Part shown: piece after piece, positions 26,932 through 35,926 of the stretch
How the letters are laid out: the number at the start of each line of letters is the position of its first letter
Numbering within the stretch: the stretch's first letter is position 1
Assembly: GCA_965203375.1 (NCBI GenBank)
Contig: OZ241886.1
Span: forward strand, 2,976,001 to 3,040,000
Length of the DNA: 64,000 bases
DNA from: CATQHS01 sp965203375
GTDB taxonomy: Bacteria > Actinomycetota > Acidimicrobiia > Acidimicrobiales > Aldehydirespiratoraceae
Reading direction: 5' to 3'
Translations under genes and position numbers: made by a program
The notes under the pieces: generated by a model
The model's input: the letters and a program-made list of their open reading frames with translations, nothing else
What the model was told of the DNA's origin: nothing
The model's database searches: none

Positions 26932-27729
26932 ATGCTCTCATCAATGAGGGGGATGTTGACAGCCGTAGTCGCCGCGTTGGCGATAATGGGGTGTGACTGG
27001 GAACGCCATACTGACGACTGGGGCAATGCATGGTGGGCACTGGAGGCAGAGAACGGGTGGGGTGCGCTCAAACTCATCTGTCTACGAGACGGCCGCCCTA
27101 GTGTTGTAATGTCGACATTCGGGCCAAGTGATCGCTCGCATAATGTGGAATACAGGGTGGAAGGCGGCCCTGTCATAAGTCAGCAATGGCAGTCGTATGG
27201 GGTGGATTCTATAATCGCAGATCTGCATATGACAGATAATCGTTGGGAGTTCGTGCAGGCGTTATCAAATACTCCCGGAAGTCTACGATTTCGCTGGGAG
27301 AACTATTTGGGAAACTGGCAGGAATTATCCTTCGCGGATACTGATGGCACCGACATAGTCGCAGGGATTCTAGACTATAGATGCCAGTTCTTGTCGGACG
27401 AGCCGGTGCGTAATGGCCCCTCTATCACGGAGGACCACATAGACCAATCCTGCGTTGAACGAGCTGACATATACCTTGAACACCTGCACGAGAGACAAAG
27501 TCGAGTTGTCGAACTCAATTCCGCCGCTTATCTTGAGCACTCTACGCTGGCAACCGCAGGACTTAAAGCTTGTCGTCTGTTTATCAGCTATTCCACTGGG
27601 CAACCCTGGGGGGCAACTCTCTGTTACAACCCCAGCACCCCCAAAGAAAGTCACTGGACTGCTGTGCGCGGCTCACTGGAGAGGTGCTTAGAACACTGGC
27701 AAGAGGAATTCGGGGCCCCCGCCCAGTAG
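26932..27729 (+). CDS. Putative lipoprotein of unknown function
   Basis: A 265-residue protein. The N-terminus MRGMLTAVVAALAIMGC is a hydrophobic signal ending in a lipobox-like IMGC, so membrane anchoring at that Cys is likely. The mature part is Trp-rich (GNAWWALEAENGWGAL), with Cys residues spaced for disulfides. No family is recognised. GAGAGG precedes the ATG at 26932. The composition is more AT-rich than the thiolase gene before it and the Wadjet genes after it, suggesting recent arrival at the border of the defence region. It converges on jetD 52 bases away. Confidence 0.7.
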   Translation: MLSSMRGMLTAVVAALAIMGCDWERHTDDWGNAWWALEAENGWGALKLICLRDGRPSVVMSTFGPSDRSHNVEYRVEGGPVISQQWQSYGVDSIIADLHMTDNRWEFVQALSNTPGSLRFRWENYLGNWQELSFADTDGTDIVAGILDYRCQFLSDEPVRNGPSITEDHIDQSCVERADIYLEHLHERQSRVVELNSAAYLEHSTLATAGLKACRLFISYSTGQPWGATLCYNPSTPKESHWTAVRGSLERCLEHWQEEFGAPAQ

Positions 27730-27781
27730 AAAGCCCTCCTGATAGCAATCTGCCTGGCGAGCCCTACGAGAATCGCTACCT

Positions 27782-28996
27782 CTAGCAGAACCCGTCGAGT
27801 ACGTCGTTAAGCACGAACTCTTCGTGGACTATGAGCCGACGATATCCGAACACCGCCTGGAGGGTCGGATCCCATGGCGTGGCACCGCAGTCTTTGGAGT
27901 CAGGCTCAAGCCGTACATCGGTCTGCTCGGCTAGGCGAATAGCGTCTTCGTAGTCAGACGAGTCCATCATCCATGGAATGCAGCCGAGCTCGTGCATCCG
28001 GCGGCAGATGGCGATCCCCGGCGCATCGAAGTCGCCGTGGTACCAGATCGAGGCGCCGGATCTCTGCAACTGTCGCAGCAGTGTGGTCACAGCGGTTGAA
28101 GGGTTGCCGTTCGACGCGACGACGCATCCTGCGAGGTTGCACTCGGCCGCCGCCTCGACCAGGCGAGGGTTCTCGACGACGAGGACCCGTGCGCCTCGAA
28201 GAACTGAGACGGGATGGCATTGCAGAGCCATCAGGCTGACATGGAGAGGAAGCGCCCCGGCCGATGCGGCTCGGATCTGCTCGTCGAGGGCCGACGATCC
28301 GACGACGGGGAGCGCCCACGTCAAGACCGGGGCCGAGACCCGGTCGGCCAGAATCCCCGCCTTCTCCCAGAGTTCGCGCCCTTCAAGCGGACCGACCCGT
28401 TGGCGCAAAGCATGGGTCGCGAAGGCGGCCAGCCTCGTGCCTTGATCGAGAGCATGCGCCGACCCGAAGAGCTTGGCGGCAACCTCGGTGCGGCTGGCAC
28501 CGGGCGGTTCGACAAGATCGAGGTAATCGAGAAGATGTCTCACATCCGCGACCAGGCCGTCGGCCGCGTCGCCGTTGAGGTCTCCGAGCAGTCCGGCTCG
28601 AACAATGCCCTCGGCCCAGGAGGCTGCCCACGGCTCCTTCCAAGACGCAACGGCCCGCTCCAGCGCCTCTCGGGCAGCGCCGGAGCGGGCCCGGGCGATT
28701 CGGCGGCGGGCCGCGTCGGGCGACGGCGGGTGGCCGAGACGGGTGAGGGCGTCGCCCAGATCATCACCGACCTCGCGGGTGATCAGCGCCGCCTCGAGTT
28801 TGCTGAGGTCGAGACGCTTGGTCGGCTTGCGCCCGAGCAGCGACTCGAGGGCCAGTGCGCTGGACGGGTCGAGATCGGGTCGGGCGATGGCTCCGCGGCG
28901 CTCGGGGCCGTAGCGGTCGAGTTGGCGACGCGCCGCCGCCCAGACCCCCGCCAAGCCGGGGGCCGTCAGAGAGGCGGGGACTGGGCGGTCCGTCAC
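27782..28996 (-). CDS. jetD: Wadjet type II JetD (TOPRIM nuclease, DUF2399/TIGR02679-like)
   Basis: A 404-residue protein. The N-terminal half is helical (DUF3323-like). The C-terminal TOPRIM domain shows VLVVENPRLVEAAAE with the acidic residue and WYHGDFDAPGI with the DxD motif. In Wadjet, JetD is the topoisomerase VI-like nuclease that cuts plasmid DNA once the JetABC SMC complex has extruded it (established for the system). Its ATG overlaps the jetB stop (ATGA). Length fits the family. Assignment rests on motifs plus the operon context. Confidence 0.87.
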   Translation of the reverse strand: MTDRPVPASLTAPGLAGVWAAARRQLDRYGPERRGAIARPDLDPSSALALESLLGRKPTKRLDLSKLEAALITREVGDDLGDALTRLGHPPSPDAARRRIARARSGAAREALERAVASWKEPWAASWAEGIVRAGLLGDLNGDAADGLVADVRHLLDYLDLVEPPGASRTEVAAKLFGSAHALDQGTRLAAFATHALRQRVGPLEGRELWEKAGILADRVSAPVLTWALPVVGSSALDEQIRAASAGALPLHVSLMALQCHPVSVLRGARVLVVENPRLVEAAAECNLAGCVVASNGNPSTAVTTLLRQLQRSGASIWYHGDFDAPGIAICRRMHELGCIPWMMDSSDYEDAIRLAEQTDVRLEPDSKDCGATPWDPTLQAVFGYRRLIVHEEFVLNDVLDGFC

Positions 28997-30171
28997 AGCA
29001 GCGACGTCTGCTGAGCGCCGACGCCTGGCTCCGGCCCGTCATCGCCGGATTCGCTGACGACGCGGTATCGCCAGGCAGCCGGCAGGAGGCGAACGGCACC
29101 GCCGTCGAACTCGGCGAGGCGATGGTCCTGCAGCAGTTCAAGGATCTCGGCAGCGAGGCGCTCCGGGTTGTCAGCGAGCTTCGACCAGAAGCGACGGTGC
29201 TTAGAGGCCAGATCCGACACGATCTCGATGAGAGAGCCGCGTTCCACCCGGGTGCGGTCCGTTTCGGCGAGCCGGTCGATGAGCAGCAGGGCGGCATGGC
29301 CGACGGTAGCGCTCTGAGGGAAGCGGCTGTCGGTCAGACCGTCTTCGGGATCGATGGCCATTACCCCCTCGGCCCGGGTCTCTAACTCCAGCCCGAACAT
29401 CTCGCCGAGGATGGCGGACTCCTCGTTCAGCCGGTTCCTGAGTTCCGCCCATTCCCCGTCGGCGAGGTCGGTTCGGTACAGCACCGGCTCTTCCAGAAGG
29501 ACGGCGCGCATCCAGGCCCGTGAGGACAGCCGTTGACCGGAGCGGTCGAGCACTTGCTCGACCGTTTCGGACCGGGCCAGCACCGGCAGCGGCAGGAGAG
29601 CGATGCGGTCGGGCCGGATCCGCAGCACGGCGTCGGCGGCGCGGTCAGTGGCGTAACGGTCGACGCGGTCATGCATCTCGACGGCCAAGCCATGTCGGAT
29701 CATCCACCGCAGCGCGGTGACCAGAGCGCGCCGGTCAGCCGATTCCTCGGTGAGGGCGACCTCGGCGTCAATCGCCGCTGAGCGGATCTCGTGGATGAGG
29801 TCGCGCAGGCTGATGACATTGGGGCCGGCCGCGACCGCGGCCAGGGTCAAAGCGAGCATTGTGTACTCGCGCCCGGAGAAGGGGCGGCTCTGGCTGGTCG
29901 CCGTCCGCAGCGGACGCCGGGTGGCGACGACGGTCGTCTTGAACAAGCGGGCGGTGTCGGCCGTGACCTGCAATCGATACCCGAAGCGCTGGGTGAACCA
30001 CTGGTCGAGCTTCTGCTCGTGCCGGCGGATCGTCAGGAACATGTCCTGGTCGAACTCGGCGAGCACGAGCGGATTAGTGGCGAGGCGGCGAGCCGCGTCC
30101 CGGAGATCAAGCGCTAGACCGGGATCAGCCGGACCGGCAGCCACAGGCGTCGTCGTTGTCGTTGCGGTCAC
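28993..30171 (-). CDS. jetB: Wadjet type II JetB (DUF2398/TIGR02678-like, MksE-like)
   Basis: A 392-residue protein beginning at a GTG that overlaps the jetA stop (GTGA). The family-like core is NPLVLAEFDQDMFLTIRRHEQKL followed by FGYRLQVTADTARLFKT, then a Leu-rich helical region and a winged-helix-like C-terminus (EILELLQDHRLAEFDGGAVRLLPAAWRYRV). It corresponds to the MukE/MksE-like kite subunit bridging the SMC and kleisin (system knowledge). The longer frame upstream of 30171 lies within jetA and is not protein-like. Confidence 0.87.
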   Translation of the reverse strand: MTATTTTTPVAAGPADPGLALDLRDAARRLATNPLVLAEFDQDMFLTIRRHEQKLDQWFTQRFGYRLQVTADTARLFKTTVVATRRPLRTATSQSRPFSGREYTMLALTLAAVAAGPNVISLRDLIHEIRSAAIDAEVALTEESADRRALVTALRWMIRHGLAVEMHDRVDRYATDRAADAVLRIRPDRIALLPLPVLARSETVEQVLDRSGQRLSSRAWMRAVLLEEPVLYRTDLADGEWAELRNRLNEESAILGEMFGLELETRAEGVMAIDPEDGLTDSRFPQSATVGHAALLLIDRLAETDRTRVERGSLIEIVSDLASKHRRFWSKLADNPERLAAEILELLQDHRLAEFDGGAVRLLPAAWRYRVVSESGDDGPEPGVGAQQTSLL

Positions 30172-31736
30172 GCAGACGCTCCGGTCGGCCCGGCCTCGTC
30201 CGCGGCCGTGACGGTGACGACGAGGTCGTGCATCGTGAGCCGCCCGTCCGGGCATTCAACGACGGTGCGGGCACCGTCCACACGGCGAACGCAGCAGCGA
30301 ACCCCGGTTTCGGTCGCGGCGCGTAAGCCGTTGACGCCGGCCCTGATCCAGGACCTGCTGATGAGGTCGCGCAGCATCGAGAACGAAGCAACCGACATAC
30401 GGGCGCCGTCGATCCGGCCGCCGTCACCGGCGCAGGACAGCAGTTCGTCGGCGACAGCCTCGCGGGCCACCCGGTCGAGTTCACGGCGCCGGCTCATCAG
30501 TTCGCGTGCTTGCCGTCGATCGCGCACCGGTGTGCTCCCGCCCCGCTGGCCCGTGTCGCCGCGCTCCCGAAGCGACACCGGGACGACGGCCCGAGGCGCG
30601 TCCCTCCACGGGGTGACGGTGGGGGCGGGATCGTCGGCATCCTCGGACAACATCCCGAGATGGCGGCAAGAGCCAAGCCCGAACGCCGCGGCCGCGATCT
30701 CATGCGCCTCGCCGATTGTGGGCGCCCGGTCGAAGAACCCGGCTAAGCGCACGAAGTCGGCGCGCCGGGACGCCGCTCCGAGCCCAGCCCGCGACAATCG
30801 GGTGACGTTCGCGGTGAGCGTGCGCACCGCGGCCACCGCCTGACGGGTGTGCTGATCGAGCCGTGAGGCTCGCCCCGGCGACGCCGCGAACCATGCGGCC
30901 AGGTGGTCCCAGTCGTCGGTCGTCGTGCCAGCCAGCTTGCGCACCGCCACCCGTTCGGCCAGTCCGGCGTCCTCGACCCGGCCCGCCAGCCCGGACTGGA
31001 GCGCCGACAGCAGATCTGGTAGATGCGGGCGGACCCTCTCCAGGCTGCGGGCTATCGGGCGGGTCATGCGCTCTATCTCGGTGAGCTGTTCGGCGACGTA
31101 GTTGACCAGTACCCCGGCGAAGAACTGGACCTCGTCGGCGTCGAGGTCGTACCGGCTCTGCCACAGGTTGAGTTCGGCGAAGAACTGCGTCAGTTCGGTG
31201 GTGAAGCGCTCGTGGAGGTCGAACACGGCGCGCACCGCGGCGGCGAGGTCGTCGCCCCCGACGCGATCGAACCCGGCGGCGGCGTGTTCGCCCAACTTCG
31301 CCAGGGCGCGGTCCAGGTCGCGCAATCGGCCCGCCTGCACATCGCCGATCTCGTCAATCCTGGCCAATACGCGTTCGACGAGTTCGAACACCTCCTGACC
31401 GGAGCGCGTGATCAGATAGCGGTTGCGTCTCCGGTAGTAGTCGTCGAGGCTCGACGGGTTGCCGATCGACGACGACACAGTGAGGTTCCCCCAGCGATGG
31501 AGACTGTCGAGCCGATCGGGGACCACGGATGGATCAACCCCGTATTCGGCCACCGATGCCGCCACCTCTTCGGGCGTGAACTCGGCGAAGAACGTGCCGG
31601 CGAACACCTCGAGAATGGCTCGATACTCGTGCCATTCGTCGCCGCCGAGATACCGGAACAGCGACCGGGCTTGAGACGGATCATCGCCGGAGTCGCTCCT
31701 GCGGTCTGCGATGGAGCCGTTGGGTTCGCCGGTCAC
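30168..31736 (-). CDS. jetA: Wadjet type II JetA (DUF2397/TIGR02677-like, MksF-like kleisin)
   Basis: A 522-residue protein starting at a GTG that overlaps the jetC stop (GTGA). The diagnostic opening SLFRYLGGDEWHEYRAILEVF is followed by DYYRRRNRYLITRSGQEVFELVE and a long Arg/Leu/Glu helical part. It is the kleisin-like subunit (MukF/MksF role) that closes the SMC ring. A Pro/Arg stretch (TPWRDAPRAVVPVSLRERGDTG, about residues 400-425) looks like a flexible linker. GC-rich and in keeping with the chromosome, unlike the Gabija genes. Confidence 0.87.
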   Translation of the reverse strand: MTGEPNGSIADRRSDSGDDPSQARSLFRYLGGDEWHEYRAILEVFAGTFFAEFTPEEVAASVAEYGVDPSVVPDRLDSLHRWGNLTVSSSIGNPSSLDDYYRRRNRYLITRSGQEVFELVERVLARIDEIGDVQAGRLRDLDRALAKLGEHAAAGFDRVGGDDLAAAVRAVFDLHERFTTELTQFFAELNLWQSRYDLDADEVQFFAGVLVNYVAEQLTEIERMTRPIARSLERVRPHLPDLLSALQSGLAGRVEDAGLAERVAVRKLAGTTTDDWDHLAAWFAASPGRASRLDQHTRQAVAAVRTLTANVTRLSRAGLGAASRRADFVRLAGFFDRAPTIGEAHEIAAAAFGLGSCRHLGMLSEDADDPAPTVTPWRDAPRAVVPVSLRERGDTGQRGGSTPVRDRRQARELMSRRRELDRVAREAVADELLSCAGDGGRIDGARMSVASFSMLRDLISRSWIRAGVNGLRAATETGVRCCVRRVDGARTVVECPDGRLTMHDLVVTVTAADEAGPTGASA

Positions 31737-34700
31737 CGTCCGCCTCGGCGTTCGAGGGTGGCGCCGTCCCAACGGTAGTGCTCGAGCAGGATGACGCCGA
31801 GCGTCACATCGCGCACGACTTCGGTGATGGCGATCTCGGGCACGGTCGAGAAGGTGCCCCACAGTCGCTCGCTGGTGGCTATCAAGTCCAAGTCGAGCTT
31901 GACGAGCAGCTCGAACAGCGCGGCGTGGTTGTCCTCAGACACCTTGGCGAACGCGTCGTCGAGCAGGACGAATCTGGCGATGTCGGGCCAACTGCCGTCG
32001 GGGCCTCCGCATTGTTCGGCCAGCGCGTCGTAGGACGCAGCCACGGCGGCGAAGAGCGGGAGGTAGGTGACGAGCTTCTTCTCGCCTTCCGACAGGGGTG
32101 TTCTGCGGCTGAGCTTGGTTTCCTGGCCGTCCCGGCGCAGCATCACCCCCATCTCGTGCCACTGCTTGTAGTCGAGCGTCTCGGCGATGAGCTGACGGTA
32201 TGGGACGTCGGGTTGCCGGGCCCGGGCCTCGTCGAGGCGACGGGACAGCGCCAGACGCAGCTCGCTCTCGTCGTCGTCGGTGCGCAGATCGGGGAGCTTC
32301 GCCAGTAGATCGACCATGCGCGTCGTCGCATGGTCGATTTCCGGAGACCGCCTCCACCGCAGTTGGACTCCCACCCGATGCGCGGTTTCGACCGCGCCGA
32401 GGCGCTCGTTCATCAACTGGACCAACCGCTCCGCTCCGTGGATCTTCTCGGCCACCTCGCGTGCGATCAGACCTTGCAGCAGTTGACGCAGCGCGTCGTC
32501 CTGCTTGGCGTCGAGCAAGCCCGCAAGCTGTTGGTGCTGACGGGTCACAGCTTGCAGCGAGGCCGCCAACGGCGCCCTCCCCGAAGGACCGGTCACTTCG
32601 ACGACCAGCGGAAGCATCGGATCGGGCTGGCGGGCTTCGGCGTCCCACCCCGCGCCAAGGGTGTCGCGGCGCTGCATCAACGATTGACGGACACCGTCGG
32701 CGGTGACTTCGTTGGCCGATTCGTCGCTACCGGACAGAAGACGGTCGACGGCATCGAGCACCTCGCGCAGACCGTCGGAACCGGCTGATCGAACCACTAT
32801 CGCTCCGGTGGGCGCCGCGGCATCGCCGATGGCCTCGACCAGCCCGGCGGTCGCCAGCACCTCGGTCAACGACCGCCGCATCGTCTCGCACGCCTGTTCG
32901 GCCTCGCCGTGCTGGGCCTCAGCGACGTTGGCCTCGGCGCGCGATTCCGACCGCCGCTCAACGGCGCGGTCTCGTTCGCGGCGGGTTGTCGGCAGATGCG
33001 TTTCCGCCTTCTTCAACTCGGCCGCGCAATGGTCGCGGGTGGCAACGACTTCGGCGTACTCCAAGCCGATGCTGTCTTCAATGGTGGCCAGCCGAGCGCG
33101 CTCGCCGGTGTGCTTCGATTCGATTCGGGCCAGTTCGCCCTGTTCGGCGCCGAGGTCGTCGACAGCCGTCCGCCAGCGGCCAGCGGCGTGGACCCAGTCG
33201 TCGACCGATCGTCGCAGGGCTTCGATCCGGGAACGGCATCGCTCCAGCGCCGACTTCATCTCGCGCAGGTCCACGCGAACCGCATTGAGCCAGTCCCGGT
33301 CGGCGGGGAGTTGCAGCGTCGTCGCCACCCGGTGGAGCGCGTTCGACGCGTCGACCGACTCCTGCTCCGCTTCGGCCGCGCGCTCGGCCGCGGCTGTCCG
33401 TTCGGCCTCTGCCGCATCAAAGGCCGCGGTGGCCGCATCGAAGTCTGCGATAGCGGTGACGATCTGATCGGTGACGGGCAGCTTCGATCGGCGCCGTTGA
33501 GCCTCTTCGAGCGAGGCTTTACGGCCGGCCCGCTCGGCTTCGCGGCAGGCCACGACGGTCTGGGCTCGCTCCAGGGTTTCGCCCGCCTCCCTCCGAGCCC
33601 GATCGAGAGCGGCCCGGCGGGCGGTCACCCCGATGAACTCGGCCCGCTCCTTGGAGTGCAGGCCCCGAAGCGACCCGACCCGGAAGGCACCGTCGGCGGC
33701 GACCGCGGTGGCGGCGTCGCCCCGAATGTCGCAGGAGATCGATTCGAGGAGCTTGGCGACCAGACCCTCGTCCACCTCTCCGAAGAGTCGGTCCGGCACC
33801 GTCACGGTCAGACAGTCGCTCAGCGGACGGGGCACTCCGCCCGCCACGACGGCGACCAGTTCGCCGCTTGAGAGTTCGAGGGCGCCGTCGGAGGCCAAGT
33901 GGGCTGAGAGCAGCCCGGATGCCTGTAGCGCCGCTTCGATGCCAGCTCGTTCGGCGTCGTCGAGATGGGCCGCGAAGTCGATCAGGTCGGCGAAGCAGTG
34001 GTCCGCGGCGATCTGCCAGTCGAGTCGAGGCGGGTCGGGCTCGGTTCGCGCTTCCAATTCGGCGACCAGCGCCTGCGCCTCCTCCACCGCCGCTCGCTCG
34101 CCGGCGAGCCGAAGATCGATCAGGGCGACGGCCTCTCGGCAACAGCCGACAAGATCGTCGGCCTCGGACACCAAGCCGGAGCGAACCGCCTCATGGTCGC
34201 CGCTCGCCTGGGCCTCCTGGTCCGATCCGACTGCGAGTGCAGCCGTCGTCGGGGCCTCCACCCCGGCGGCTCGCAGAAGAGGGAGGGCTTCGGATGCCCA
34301 AAGTCGGATTTGTTCGGCCCATGCGCGTCGGGTTGCGGCCAGGCACCCGGTCTGTTCGCCGAGTCGATCCTGCGCCTCCTTGGCCCGGTTGACTGTGGTT
34401 GTGAGTTCCGATTCGGCCAGCGTGAATCGCTGTTCGGCGGAATCGAGGGCTGCCCGGGCCGTCTCAACCTCGTCGATGTCGGCATTTCGCTCCAAGACCG
34501 CCGCATCCATGGCCGCCACCTGGTCACAGGCGGCGGCGTCGTCGAACGGCCCTTTCGGTTCGGCGGCATCGACGCCTGCGAGCGAGGACTCGAGCACTGC
34601 GACCGGACCGGGCGGCTGCCGGGCGATCCGAACGCGCTGGCTCAGCTCGGCCGCAGCCGCCATGCCGTCGTTGAGCTCGGTCAGATCGCCGCGACCGCGG

Positions 34701-35926
34701 TGCTGGGCCTGCCGCAACTGCTCGACCGCGGCCTTGACGCGCTGCTCGTGGTCGTCGACCCGTTTGGCCGCGCTTGTGAACTGGTCGGCCAGGTCGGCGA
34801 CGAGGGCGCGCAGCGATTCAAGATGCTGACCGTCGCGATAGGCCGGTGACGCTTCGAGGGCGGCGATCTCGCGGCGCAGGTGCTCAGCCTCTTCCTCGAG
34901 ATCGCGGATGGACTCGTCGAGTTGCCCAACCTCGGCCGCGGCCGCGTCGGCGGCTCGCTGCTTGCTCTTCTGGTCGCGGGCCCGGCGGCGCAGCTCTTCG
35001 AGACAGTGCCGCCCCTCGGCAACCCGCCGGTTCAGTTCGCTCACGCAATAGGAGCGATACACGTCGAGAAGGCCTCGGATCACTCTGGACGTTTGCTCGA
35101 GGTCGGCGACGTTGCGGCGATGCTCTTCGAGATCGTCGAGCGGTTGGGCGGCCTCTGACAGTGCCTGCTCGGAGAGTTGCGGCAGCGCGTCCGCCAAATG
35201 GGTCGGGAGTTCGACGTCGATCCGGTCGCCGATGCGCGGGTTGCGCACTCGATCGATAAGCCTGATGTGTTGACCGATCCTCGCTCCGCCGAAGAGACAT
35301 CGCTCGACCGTCTGCCTGTAGTCACTGCGATGGCGGTCGCTGAACACCTCGTCGCCCTCGAGCGCGGCGCGTAACCCTTCGGCTGACAGCGGGACGCTTC
35401 GCTCCACCAGCTCCAAGTCGATGCCGGGCCGTTTCGCCGTGACGAACCACCACGTCGTCACCGTGTCTGACTGCCGGTTGGCTTTGATGCCGCAGCCGCA
35501 CACCAGGAACTCGCCGCGTCGCTCGAACTCGATCCACAGGTAGCCCACCGGCTGGGCGTCGTCTCGTCCGTCGAGCATCCACGCCTTGAGCATCCCTCTC
35601 TGCTCCCCGGCCGCGTCGATGCCGGTTTGACGGGCAGTGAGCAGGAACGGCAGCAGCATGTTCATCGCCGTCGATTTGCCCGAGCCGTTCACGCCCCGCA
35701 AGAGCAGCCGGCCGCCGCCGAAGTGCAGCACCTCGTTCTCGTACTGGTACACGTTGACGATGCCGGCGCGGCTCAGCCGCCACCGCTCGCGTGCCGCGTC
35801 AGCGCCAACCGGAGTTCTGTTCGCCTCCCGAGCGTTCATTTCGCTGACGGTATAGGCGGGGTGTGGCACCAAGTGCGCCTCGCTGGGGATGTTCTCCGTT
35901 TCCCGGCTGGAATCCGATCCGGTCAC
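31733..35926 (-). CDS. jetC: Wadjet type II JetC (SMC-like ATPase, TIGR02680-like)
   Basis: About 1397 residues. Walker A RGVNGSGKST near residue 80 opens an MukB/MksB-type head. A very long charged coiled coil with Ala/Glu/Arg heptads follows, and the C-terminal head has signature RTPLSEGEKK, Walker B FVLLDDAFAKV and IATSERLWG. It is the motor that extrudes circular plasmid DNA. GTG at 35926 is preferred because it makes a GTGA overlap with the upstream nuclease gene, as at the other junctions; an ATG at 35935 is possible. It is the first jet gene here, whereas the usual order is A-B-C-D. Confidence 0.88.
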   Translation of the reverse strand: MTGSDSSRETENIPSEAHLVPHPAYTVSEMNAREANRTPVGADAARERWRLSRAGIVNVYQYENEVLHFGGGRLLLRGVNGSGKSTAMNMLLPFLLTARQTGIDAAGEQRGMLKAWMLDGRDDAQPVGYLWIEFERRGEFLVCGCGIKANRQSDTVTTWWFVTAKRPGIDLELVERSVPLSAEGLRAALEGDEVFSDRHRSDYRQTVERCLFGGARIGQHIRLIDRVRNPRIGDRIDVELPTHLADALPQLSEQALSEAAQPLDDLEEHRRNVADLEQTSRVIRGLLDVYRSYCVSELNRRVAEGRHCLEELRRRARDQKSKQRAADAAAAEVGQLDESIRDLEEEAEHLRREIAALEASPAYRDGQHLESLRALVADLADQFTSAAKRVDDHEQRVKAAVEQLRQAQHRGRGDLTELNDGMAAAAELSQRVRIARQPPGPVAVLESSLAGVDAAEPKGPFDDAAACDQVAAMDAAVLERNADIDEVETARAALDSAEQRFTLAESELTTTVNRAKEAQDRLGEQTGCLAATRRAWAEQIRLWASEALPLLRAAGVEAPTTAALAVGSDQEAQASGDHEAVRSGLVSEADDLVGCCREAVALIDLRLAGERAAVEEAQALVAELEARTEPDPPRLDWQIAADHCFADLIDFAAHLDDAERAGIEAALQASGLLSAHLASDGALELSSGELVAVVAGGVPRPLSDCLTVTVPDRLFGEVDEGLVAKLLESISCDIRGDAATAVAADGAFRVGSLRGLHSKERAEFIGVTARRAALDRARREAGETLERAQTVVACREAERAGRKASLEEAQRRRSKLPVTDQIVTAIADFDAATAAFDAAEAERTAAAERAAEAEQESVDASNALHRVATTLQLPADRDWLNAVRVDLREMKSALERCRSRIEALRRSVDDWVHAAGRWRTAVDDLGAEQGELARIESKHTGERARLATIEDSIGLEYAEVVATRDHCAAELKKAETHLPTTRRERDRAVERRSESRAEANVAEAQHGEAEQACETMRRSLTEVLATAGLVEAIGDAAAPTGAIVVRSAGSDGLREVLDAVDRLLSGSDESANEVTADGVRQSLMQRRDTLGAGWDAEARQPDPMLPLVVEVTGPSGRAPLAASLQAVTRQHQQLAGLLDAKQDDALRQLLQGLIAREVAEKIHGAERLVQLMNERLGAVETAHRVGVQLRWRRSPEIDHATTRMVDLLAKLPDLRTDDDESELRLALSRRLDEARARQPDVPYRQLIAETLDYKQWHEMGVMLRRDGQETKLSRRTPLSEGEKKLVTYLPLFAAVAASYDALAEQCGGPDGSWPDIARFVLLDDAFAKVSEDNHAALFELLVKLDLDLIATSERLWGTFSTVPEIAITEVVRDVTLGVILLEHYRWDGATLERRGGR

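Noticed and set aside
31023..31778. Plus-strand open frames across the Wadjet genes
   Set aside because: They are antisense to JetA and JetC, whose ATPase and family motifs and coupled overlaps are convincing.
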